Positions 1 through 7,562 of a stretch of DNA of 15,705 nucleotides are shown one piece after another. The position numbers were made by a program, and so were the translations under genes. The stretch is from an uncultured Prevotellaceae bacterium (GTDB lineage Bacteria; Bacteroidota; Bacteroidia; Bacteroidales; Bacteroidaceae), in contig CABSGW010000030.1 in NCBI GenBank assembly GCA_902477365.1, positions 1 to 15,705 of the forward strand. Reading direction: 5' to 3'. The notes under the pieces are model-generated. The model was given only the letters and a program-made list of their open reading frames with translations. It had not been told where the DNA came from and did no database searches. How positions within the stretch are numbered: the first letter of the stretch is position 1; each line of letters opens with the position of its first letter.

Positions 1-1883
1 ATTCGACAAACTGTTATTTTTCTATCTATTTATTTGGGTGGGAAACTTTATTTATTAAATTGATAGGACGTAGAATAATTTATCTATGTCGTATGTATTA
101 CATATCGCATTGGGTCGGACATATAGAAGAACTTTATGTGTTGTGGGGTATCAATGAACGTAGCGTAGCCTTGGCTTCCAGCAGTTATGAATATTTTAAG
201 AGAAATGGAAAACAGGATTCTTTACGTATAGTGTTTGTGCATACCGATACCTATAATGACATGAGTGATATGGAGTTTAACATAAACAGATTTTTCGATA
301 TTATTCATTTGACAGAGGAAAATCATGCTTGTTTGAAAAAAACAAATGCATTGATTACTCATTATCATGGTCTACTTGGTGAACAATTGCATTTGACTAT
401 GCTTGGTAAATTGATAAGAAAATCCTCCATAGCAAGATTTTTTTTCTTTTCTGACAATGAGGATGACAATATAGCTGCTACTGAAGAACTAATTAAACAA
501 TACGATGATACTACTAAACCGTTGCATATATATTGTCATGCACATTCTTCAGCCAAGACACATTGGATGGAGAATTATGAGTTTATACATCAAAATAGTA
601 ATTTTCACTTTCATGTAATAGATTCATCCCGTTTATCTATTTATGAGCTAAAGCGGAATCCACTTTACCATCCGATTGTAGTGGTTGATAAAGACGAACA
701 GACGGCTACGGTGAAAGGAGAATTCCGTTCGATGGTCATCGGTTTTGGCGAGACAGGGAACGAGGCTTTCCGCTATCTTTATGAATTTGGTGCTTTTGTG
801 GGTATAGATGGAAAAAGAATACCGTTCAATTGTACAGTCATCGACCAAGGGGCAAGTGAAAAATGTGGTTTACTGGAAGCTTATGCTCCTTTATTGAAAA
901 TGGAATATAAAGATTGTGTTATAGATAGTAGTGCGTATTGGGATACCGTGAAGCGGGCTTTGAAACAAGGGTTGAGATATGTGGTCATTGCAACCGGAAA
1001 TGATGATACAGCCTTGGATGCAGCAGTCAATCTTTGTACGATAGCTACCCGTCTGTGTGATGAAGATACTCCAATTCTTAAGGTATATGTGCGCAGTTAC
1101 TTACAGGCAAATTTCGTTCGCATGAAAACGGTTGCCGATGATTTCAACAAACGGTTAAGAAATAAGGAAATTATTATTTTCGGCAGTTCTAAACAAATCT
1201 TCAGTTATGATATTATCATCAACGAAATTTATACGGAGCTGGCCATTAACTATCACATTGCCTATGAAGGTAAGTTGGATGAAATCAATAAAAAAGGAAT
1301 AACGGATGAAAAGTATAAGGAAAGGATGAAGTGGTGGAAAAAGGGTATCGGCCTGATAAGTATAAAGGATGGAAAAGAATATATAAAGATACAAGATGAT
1401 TCTACCCTTAGTGAAATAGAAGAAGTAATACGTAAACGCGACCAGAATATAAGTAATTCACTGCATGCTGCAACTAAAATTCAGATGTTGGAGTCAACGG
1501 GGATAAAGCTTGAAAAGTGGAAAACATATAACTTTACACGCAAACAGGTGGGTGAATCGTGGGAGAAAAGCCCTGAATATATTTATATCACGGACCAGCG
1601 TATCCGAACTATTCTGCACAATGTGGCGCGTCTTGAACACGAACGCTGGGTTGCTGCATCTGTCTTGCAAGGAGAACAACTACCACCTGATCCTTCTTTT
1701 GGCAAAGATAAGGTACGCAAATACCATACCGATCTTGTATCTTGGGATAACGTTCGTTTATGGGATGAAAAAGATCATCTTGTTACCCAAGGTTACGACT
1801 GTTGTGTGGTAGAAACAAGTATCCTGCAACAGGATATAAAAGAATGGAAACAAATCATGCAAAAATATAAACCCTCAAAATAA
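1..1883 (+). CDS. TrkA-N-like / RyR-domain protein, 5' partial (putative channel or nucleotide sensor)
   Basis: The frame is open to position 3, so the TTG at 60 is probably only an internal codon and the true start lies outside the window. Residues below count from that TTG. Residues 25-35 (LYVLWGINERS) begin a first Rossmann-like region, which continues through FFFFSDNEDDN near residue 130. Residues 225-233 (MVIGFGETG) are a classic GxGxxG dinucleotide-binding loop opening a second TrkA-N-like fold, with VVIATGNDD at 308-316 on a later strand. Near the C terminus, LEHERW (525-530), H556 and LVSW (559-562) match a divergent RyR domain. Known family: TrkA-N domains gate K+ channels or bind NAD/nucleotides, and RyR repeats are ligand or protein-binding modules. 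Inference: the missing N terminus may carry membrane helices, because the visible upstream codons read as hydrophobic and aromatic. Gene 2 starts four bases after the stop, so they are almost certainly co-transcribed. No enzymatic role is assigned. Confidence 0.8.
   Translation, partial: STNCYFSIYLFGWETLFIKLIGRRIIYLCRMYYISHWVGHIEELYVLWGINERSVALASSSYEYFKRNGKQDSLRIVFVHTDTYNDMSDMEFNINRFFDIIHLTEENHACLKKTNALITHYHGLLGEQLHLTMLGKLIRKSSIARFFFFSDNEDDNIAATEELIKQYDDTTKPLHIYCHAHSSAKTHWMENYEFIHQNSNFHFHVIDSSRLSIYELKRNPLYHPIVVVDKDEQTATVKGEFRSMVIGFGETGNEAFRYLYEFGAFVGIDGKRIPFNCTVIDQGASEKCGLLEAYAPLLKMEYKDCVIDSSAYWDTVKRALKQGLRYVVIATGNDDTALDAAVNLCTIATRLCDEDTPILKVYVRSYLQANFVRMKTVADDFNKRLRNKEIIIFGSSKQIFSYDIIINEIYTELAINYHIAYEGKLDEINKKGITDEKYKERMKWWKKGIGLISIKDGKEYIKIQDDSTLSEIEEVIRKRDQNISNSLHAATKIQMLESTGIKLEKWKTYNFTRKQVGESWEKSPEYIYITDQRIRTILHNVARLEHERWVAASVLQGEQLPPDPSFGKDKVRKYHTDLVSWDNVRLWDEKDHLVTQGYDCCVVETSILQQDIKEWKQIMQKYKPSK
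1521..1770 (+). other. Divergent RyR-like domain at the C terminus of the TrkA-N protein
   Basis: This is a sub-region of the first gene. The pattern A-R-L-E-H-E-R-W, then a Gly, then K..K-Y-H, then D-L-V-S-W-D follows the usual bacterial RyR order (ENxHxxW, GW.YG, K.HP.L.PY). The GWxYG element is replaced by GEQLPPD and the DRN block is absent. It is therefore either a degenerate RyR repeat or a related fold. The intact copy is the next gene. Confidence 0.55.
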
Positions 1884-1887
1884 AGAA

Positions 1888-2187
1888 ATGATGAACAACA
1901 TGAATTCATACATCCCACAGCCTATTGATACATCAGAAGTGATATTACCAGCTGAATTACTTTCTCTTGCCGAACATATAGCAAAGAATGTGCATGAAGT
2001 ATGGTCTGTCACCCGTTTAAGTCAAGGGTGGAGCTATGGTACAGAACGGAATGATATTGAGAAAAAACATCCATGCCTTATTCCCTACGAACAACTCTCG
2101 GAAGAGGAGAAAACTTATGATCGTAACACAGCTATGGAAACACTAAAACTGATTACTAAACTTGGGTTCAGGATAGAAAAAGTATAG
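1888..2187 (+). CDS. Stand-alone RyR (ryanodine receptor repeat) domain protein
   Basis: This 99-residue protein consists of essentially one RyR domain (Pfam RyR family, PF02026, by recall). The hallmark elements appear in order: PIDTSEVILP (12-21), NVHEVW (34-39), GWSYG (47-51), KKHPCLIPY (59-67) and YDRNTAMETLK (77-87). There is no signal peptide or membrane segment, so it should be cytosolic. Known: in animal ryanodine and IP3-type channels these repeats are regulatory modules, and in bacteria they occur alone or fused to TrkA-like channels. The gene starts four bases after the upstream stop. Met codons at residues 1, 2 and 5 make the exact start uncertain by a few residues, but the domain begins after all of them. 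Inference: it is a ligand-binding or adaptor subunit working with the RyR-containing protein of gene 1 and the NTPase of gene 3. Domain assignment is firm; function is unknown. Confidence 0.93.
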   Translation: MMNNMNSYIPQPIDTSEVILPAELLSLAEHIAKNVHEVWSVTRLSQGWSYGTERNDIEKKHPCLIPYEQLSEEEKTYDRNTAMETLKLITKLGFRIEKV

Positions 2188-2242
2188 TTGGTGACCAATT
2201 AAATAGGTATATGGTGACAGATTTATATGAATGGAAACTATA

Positions 2243-2251
2243 TACTTTTTG
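2243..2251 (+). promoter_or_regulatory. Weak Bacteroides-like -7 element upstream of the giant NTPase gene
   Basis: TACTTTTTG resembles the Bacteroides TAnnTTTG box but carries an extra T, and no convincing TTG -33 element sits about 20 bases upstream. If real it would favour the 2290 start over 2227. It is offered only as a candidate; transcription from gene 1 is equally plausible. Confidence 0.15.
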
Positions 2252-2289
2252 TTTTTCAGAATTTTAGTTATGCTAATACCTATAATAAT

Positions 2290-5200
2290 ATGAATTTAGA
2301 CATCATTATTTCAGGCTCACGATTCGGCAAGGAACGAAAAATTATTATCGAAAAACTTCGACAATATACACAAGCCAATGTATATGATTGTAACGAGTAT
2401 GCTACAGATATTATTCGCGAAAGTAAGCAGAATGAAATTAATAATTTCATCCGACATTGTGATTGGTATATTTTGGTAGCAAGTACTGATACTTATGGTC
2501 GATACACTTTTGAAGAATGGGAAACCATAACGGAGTGTATGAAGAAAAAATCGCGTGAACAAGTGGTGACAATAATAAGGTGTTCCAACGTGTCTGAATC
2601 GGTAAAGAAACAGAATGTTGAAGAAAAAGGGGAATATTCTTTCACTGATTTTAGAAAAAGATTATCTGATCTAGGATTTTCCGAAAATAACTTCTACGTG
2701 ACCTACACATATGACAAAGACTTTCGGTCGCTGGAAGAGGCTATTACGAACGAATTGACAATAGTACTCAATAAAAATTTGGTTTTGCGTAAATATTCAA
2801 CTCCTTTGGATAATATAACAGCCAAAGATGTGTTTATAAAAAATCCGTATCGTACAGAAGAAAGTAATGGTTTTATTGAAAATGTATATTTACATCGTAG
2901 TGGTATTGATGATGAATTAGACCAAAACAATAATTTTGTGATTGTGATTGGAGCTCCAGCATCAGGAAAAACCCGTGCTGTATACGAATATCTGAAACGA
3001 AAAAAGGCGAAAAAACCAAAAGCACGTATGCTTTTTGTTGACAACCAAAATTTAGAAGAAGTCGTGAAATGCCTGAAAAATTACCAGAAATGGCATCACA
3101 CGTTGATAGATGGGGAAACACAAGATCTATCGGATTATTATTTTGTATGTGACCAGGTGAACGACATGCTCTATACTGAGACAAACATCGGATTATTTGC
3201 TCAGTTGTACCAGATAGCAGTACAACAATTTAATGCCCATTTACTGTGTACAGCACTGACCGAAAGTTTCCAATTCATGATAGAAAACTCCAAGTGGAAA
3301 CAAGAATTTCAATCTAATCCATATACAGAAGTTGTCATACGTAAATTACAAGAAGAATCAGCCGAATTTGTTCACGAACTTGAAGAATTGATGCCAGATC
3401 ATGATTCTCCTTTGGCAACCTTAAGAAAAAAGGAAGTAATAGGTGATTATATCAAAGGATTGGTAGATTATAACGAATCTATTAAGAAAGCTGTAAGTGA
3501 ATATTCAGATTTCAAAGCTGTAAAAAACTTTGTAAAGGCCTATCATACTATCCGTATTTTACGTAAGGGTACTATTGTTCCGCTTGGACTTGTTGTAGCG
3601 GTATTTGAAAAGATTAGCAACAAAGAGTTTGATACAGAATATATCAACACTTTACTGGCATTTTTCAATCGCTACAACATACTTAGCATATATTCTACGA
3701 AGTATGCTTTTAGGTTACCACTCATTAGTAGTGAGTTATTTGAATATGATAATGAAAAATTAAGAATGCGTTATCCAGCTAATTATCTCATTCAAATAGA
3801 AAATGATTATATTTGGAATATACTCTATGAACAGTATGCTTATGATGTCAATAAGCCGGATGACATGGAACAGTGTATATCGGTATATTCAGATGCATTT
3901 CTGAAGGAGGCACCACTGTCTACCTTACGGCGTATTATAGCGCGGTCACCCTCGGTAATGTTGTCTGTGGTCTATGGTGCTCATCCTGATAATGTGCGCT
4001 GTTTTGTTATGGAGAGGTTAAAAGAAGTGTGCAAAGATGAACAATTATGGGAAAATCATTCTCAAGAAATTTGTATACTTATAGCCCATGTGCTGAATCG
4101 TTCCAAAAGTCTGGAAGAATTCCAAAAAGATTTTGATGAATGGACAAAGAATCGTTTCCAACTTACTGAAAATGTTGTAGCCGAATTGATGGGATTTGGT
4201 TTTCGACGTTCTTTTATTATAAAAAAACAAGTAAAAGAATTTCTTTCTTCTAAAGGATGGGACTTCAACGCTTATAATGGTATTTCTTTCTATTATCATT
4301 CGCGTATGATTCAGTACTTACAATCGTTTGAAGAAGTAAAAAACTATATGGAGGAAAAAGTACTGATTCCTACCGTTTTGGAAAAACAATATGAAGAATC
4401 GGACTTGACAGAAGTTAACAAACAATCTATATTACGTTCATTGCTGGCTTTTTGTCAAGATAAAGATCAATTGATCTACGTATTGGAATGGACCAAACAA
4501 ATGCAGGTAAGGATAGATCGTACTATGATATATAACTTGTGCGAAGTTGTAAAGAAAGCACCCCAATTGCAATTTCCACAGGAAAATGCAATTGTACTTA
4601 ACGAGCTTAATCACTTTTTTAATCAAATACCGATAATAGATATTAGCCAAGAGTTATTATGCTATTACATGACTGACATGGCATGTTGTTTCCAAAATGC
4701 GCTTATCTGGTATCAGAAAGGTGAAAGTCTGCTTGAACAAATTCCTACATTGAAAAAACGTACTATCAGTTCCATTTTGAGGCGGTCGCGCCCTGACGAA
4801 TTCAGTTTAATATACCGTTATTTTTTTAAAAATGGTAAGCTGAAAAAAGATCTTCCACAAATATCTCGTAATCTGTTACTCAAACGGATGAATGTTAGTG
4901 ATGGTATCGCATTGTTGGAACTATTATTCAACCAGAAAAATGTAGACAGTACTCCCGATGTAAATACAATTATTTCATTGCTTACAGACTTGAAGTCTAG
5001 TGAGTATGCCTATCAAAGTTTGTTGCAGATACTTAAGCACCCTCTACTTCAAGGTATTCATTATAACGAATCGGTTATTTGCATGATGTTGCAATATTGT
5101 AGTGGAAAAACTCAAGAGGACTACATAGTGGAACATTTTATAAAACCCGATCGATATAGATATCTGAAAGAGAAATATGGACAAACTAAAAACGAAAACC

Positions 5201-6882
5201 AACTTAAACAAGAGGTAGAGAACGATTGGCATAATATTCTTCTATACAATGAAAAAATTGTCACTTCACGTATTCAAAACCGTTATAACCAAAACTTTGA
5301 AGAAATAGAAACCGATGCCTTCCGTGTAATAGAATATCTGCTGAAACAAAATAGAGCACTGAAGCCGAACGCGGATATAGATCCCAGCTTACTTAATAAC
5401 ACATTCAGTAAACTGTTTTATTTATATGAACATCAAAAAGTAGGTAAAGAAAAATTTGAAGGATACCGCAAGAAATTATTTGATTATTTGGAACAAAAGG
5501 TGTCTGTACAACAATCTTCTGTACAGACTGTAGCAACTAATACGTGCAGAAAGCGAATAGATTTCTTTATTAAAGACGAATTTTTCTACTTTACTTATTA
5601 TCGGTTGTTTCCTGAAAAAGCTGTTCAACTTGATACAACGGGATGTTATATACTGAACGAAGAAGTAATGAAAATTCCTCGACCATTTATCAACACCAAA
5701 CTGTTTTCAAATATTCTACAAGGTATTATCGTATTGATGAATGAAAAAGTTCTGAGAGATATCGAACAATGGTTTGTAAAGAATATTACTGATTTTCGGT
5801 GGGATTCTTATGCCTATGGTAAAGCCTTAAAATGGTATGGTCGACAATTTACCGTACAGACAGAAATAGACACTGTGCCTGTGTTGGATTATGATACAGG
5901 GGATAATCATGGAATAGAGACAAAAGAAGAAATAAAGAATAGTATTAAAAAACGTTATAAAAATATACAGGCCTCTGAATGGCAATTTCTAGCAGACTAT
6001 TATGCTCGTTCCTCTCAATTTAATAAGAAAAGGTCACTATATAAAAACAATAAAGATTATAGCAAGTTTATCATTGAATTTGGAGAAGAAGAGATACATA
6101 AAATAGAACAAATAAAAGATAGTTGTTCTGATAGTTATCCCAATATAGGGTTATTGCACAAGCTTTTTAAAACATGTACCATTCCTTCTCATCTAGCTTT
6201 GAAAATGGTGGAATTTATTTTCTTGAAATATGATCTGCCTATTACATCCAGTCTTTGGAAATCGGTTTTAGAAAATATAAAATATCGTATACGCTATTAT
6301 GATGAGAAAAAGGGAATATGTCAAGAAATAACTCGACTCAAAACTCTATATTATAATCTCATTTTTGAGGATACTACAACTCTTATTTACCAATTAAATA
6401 TCTTCCAGAAAGACATAAAAAAACAAGAAGAATATTTCAAGCAAATAAAAAACTCAGATTATTTCCTGTCGATAGTAGACTATAGTGAGCTGATAAGACT
6501 TCCCAATTTATATAAGGATGACTTCAATCAATATATTGATAAAATGACTCAATATAGAGAATTGTTAAAGGCAATCTATTCCTCTCCGCCCATTACTGAA
6601 ACATATAATCATTTTATTGTGAAATGTGTCAATTATTATGCATTGTTTAAAGACAGTATAGGTAAAGAACAGAAAATGGAAATCATTCATACACTGCGGG
6701 AAATAATTGAGAACATAAATAAGAATAATACAATGACTCTTAACAATAACTGGCTAGCCAATGTGCTATGTAAAGGAACAAACAAAGAAGACTATCTTGA
6801 CATGCTGACTGATTTAAAAGGATTATGTGAAATTCCTATCGAAGAATGGACCATGTTGGTGTATCCGTTATCCGGAAGGTGA
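2290..6882 (+). CDS. TIR/DUF4062-like + STAND-type P-loop NTPase, giant helical protein
   Basis: The chosen start (ATG at 2290) gives 1530 residues. An in-frame ATG at 2227 adds 21 residues that precede the first strand of the fold and look non-native. Numbering here is from 2290. Residues 1-160 resemble the TIR/DUF4062/deoxyribosyltransferase-like fold: strand LDIIISGS, then KER, then a CDWYILVAS strand and TFEEWETI, whose Glu sits roughly where TIR-type enzymes hold a catalytic acid. A Walker A loop GAPASGKT lies at 221-228, a Walker B-like strand YYFVCD ends at D288, and a sensor-like LLCTAL strand is near 318-323. A winged-helix-like stretch follows around 430-490. The remaining ~1000 residues are rich in Leu, Lys, Glu and Tyr, apparently all helical, with no obvious sequence repeat. 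Known: STAND NTPases couple C-terminal sensing to an N-terminal effector, as in Avs antiphage proteins. Inference: a threat sensor whose effector may act on a nucleotide. The gene is about 33-35% GC. Confidence 0.75.
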   Translation: MNLDIIISGSRFGKERKIIIEKLRQYTQANVYDCNEYATDIIRESKQNEINNFIRHCDWYILVASTDTYGRYTFEEWETITECMKKKSREQVVTIIRCSNVSESVKKQNVEEKGEYSFTDFRKRLSDLGFSENNFYVTYTYDKDFRSLEEAITNELTIVLNKNLVLRKYSTPLDNITAKDVFIKNPYRTEESNGFIENVYLHRSGIDDELDQNNNFVIVIGAPASGKTRAVYEYLKRKKAKKPKARMLFVDNQNLEEVVKCLKNYQKWHHTLIDGETQDLSDYYFVCDQVNDMLYTETNIGLFAQLYQIAVQQFNAHLLCTALTESFQFMIENSKWKQEFQSNPYTEVVIRKLQEESAEFVHELEELMPDHDSPLATLRKKEVIGDYIKGLVDYNESIKKAVSEYSDFKAVKNFVKAYHTIRILRKGTIVPLGLVVAVFEKISNKEFDTEYINTLLAFFNRYNILSIYSTKYAFRLPLISSELFEYDNEKLRMRYPANYLIQIENDYIWNILYEQYAYDVNKPDDMEQCISVYSDAFLKEAPLSTLRRIIARSPSVMLSVVYGAHPDNVRCFVMERLKEVCKDEQLWENHSQEICILIAHVLNRSKSLEEFQKDFDEWTKNRFQLTENVVAELMGFGFRRSFIIKKQVKEFLSSKGWDFNAYNGISFYYHSRMIQYLQSFEEVKNYMEEKVLIPTVLEKQYEESDLTEVNKQSILRSLLAFCQDKDQLIYVLEWTKQMQVRIDRTMIYNLCEVVKKAPQLQFPQENAIVLNELNHFFNQIPIIDISQELLCYYMTDMACCFQNALIWYQKGESLLEQIPTLKKRTISSILRRSRPDEFSLIYRYFFKNGKLKKDLPQISRNLLLKRMNVSDGIALLELLFNQKNVDSTPDVNTIISLLTDLKSSEYAYQSLLQILKHPLLQGIHYNESVICMMLQYCSGKTQEDYIVEHFIKPDRYRYLKEKYGQTKNENQLKQEVENDWHNILLYNEKIVTSRIQNRYNQNFEEIETDAFRVIEYLLKQNRALKPNADIDPSLLNNTFSKLFYLYEHQKVGKEKFEGYRKKLFDYLEQKVSVQQSSVQTVATNTCRKRIDFFIKDEFFYFTYYRLFPEKAVQLDTTGCYILNEEVMKIPRPFINTKLFSNILQGIIVLMNEKVLRDIEQWFVKNITDFRWDSYAYGKALKWYGRQFTVQTEIDTVPVLDYDTGDNHGIETKEEIKNSIKKRYKNIQASEWQFLADYYARSSQFNKKRSLYKNNKDYSKFIIEFGEEEIHKIEQIKDSCSDSYPNIGLLHKLFKTCTIPSHLALKMVEFIFLKYDLPITSSLWKSVLENIKYRIRYYDEKKGICQEITRLKTLYYNLIFEDTTTLIYQLNIFQKDIKKQEEYFKQIKNSDYFLSIVDYSELIRLPNLYKDDFNQYIDKMTQYRELLKAIYSSPPITETYNHFIVKCVNYYALFKDSIGKEQKMEIIHTLREIIENINKNNTMTLNNNWLANVLCKGTNKEDYLDMLTDLKGLCEIPIEEWTMLVYPLSGR

Positions 6883-6992
6883 AATATCATATATTCAATA
6901 ATAAACGAACTTTTTAGGAAAATAATTGCCTGACGAGTAAGGAAGTCACAGGAATAATTTATACATTTACCCAGTAATAAAAAATCAAGATT

Positions 6993-7403
6993 ATGGTACC
7001 ATTTAAAATTACAAAATCCGCCTGTGGTACGGAAATGTATAAGACAGGCTCGTATAATCAGTTCTCAGGTGATAAATATTATATTTACATCACAGTAGGT
7101 ACACTCGAAGGCAGCATGGACAGTCCGGTAAAGGCAGTACGTTTTGCCGGAGAGCAGGTTTATGTTGAGCAAAGCGCACAAGACAAGCATGAGGATGGAG
7201 TGAGCAGCTATTGGGATTTCAAGTTTTGTGTAGCGAATATTGTGATGGGACAAACATCGGCCAGTTCCTTTGTCGGAAAGTTCTATTTTGAAACGGAAAA
7301 AGGTACTATATACACATTCGACAATGACGGACAAGATTTTGTGTACGATAAGCAAGCGGCCTGCAAATTACTGGGAGAAATGCAGCAAGCCTTGAATTTC
7401 TAA
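6993..7403 (+). CDS. Hypothetical 136-residue protein
   Basis: I do not recognise this family. The product is 136 residues with no signal peptide or membrane helix. The composition alternates short hydrophobic and polar runs (YYIYITVG, KFYFETEKGTIYTF), suggesting a small beta-rich fold ending in one amphipathic helix (LLGEMQQALNF). It lies 110 bases after the giant NTPase gene with no clear terminator between, so read-through from the cassette is possible. Its base composition (one line counted at 50% GC against 33% in the NTPase) argues for a different origin. The gene ends just before a strong hairpin terminator. The start ATG at 6993 has no clear ribosome-binding site, which is usual in this phylum. 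Coding status is supported by the full-length open frame, the downstream terminator and sensible amino-acid usage. Confidence 0.72.
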   Translation: MVPFKITKSACGTEMYKTGSYNQFSGDKYYIYITVGTLEGSMDSPVKAVRFAGEQVYVEQSAQDKHEDGVSSYWDFKFCVANIVMGQTSASSFVGKFYFETEKGTIYTFDNDGQDFVYDKQAACKLLGEMQQALNF

Positions 7404-7435
7404 GGCTTAACCATAGCGGTTATAAAGGACATCAA

Positions 7436-7471
7436 CCCCCTTTCGGCAAGGCCAGTCTTGCCGAAAGGGGG
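7436..7471 (+). terminator. Perfect 15-bp stem-loop terminator between convergent genes
   Basis: Arms CCCCCTTTCGGCAAG (7436-7450) and CTTGCCGAAAGGGGG (7457-7471) pair perfectly around a 6-base loop, followed on the plus strand by ATTTTTGG. It terminates the 136-residue gene. Because the ABC operon ends convergently at 7563, the same hairpin may also stop transcription on the minus strand, although the T tract there is poor. Confidence 0.9.
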
Positions 7472-7562
7472 ATTTTTGGTTGCTATCCTAGTTAGCGTAA
7501 ATGCTAATACGTAAGTAAGTCTATTCGTTCACTTTCAGAGAAAATGATAGGCCGCAAAATGT

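Noticed and set aside
438..445. Run of eight T in gene 1 as a possible phase-variable tract
   Set aside because: It encodes a phenylalanine run at an expected hydrophobic strand, and AT-rich genes contain such runs by chance; no sign of slippage.
2188..2218. Small palindrome TTGGTGACCAA and repeated TGGTGAC between genes 2 and 3 as regulatory sites
   Set aside because: Too short and not placed at any promoter; likely chance.
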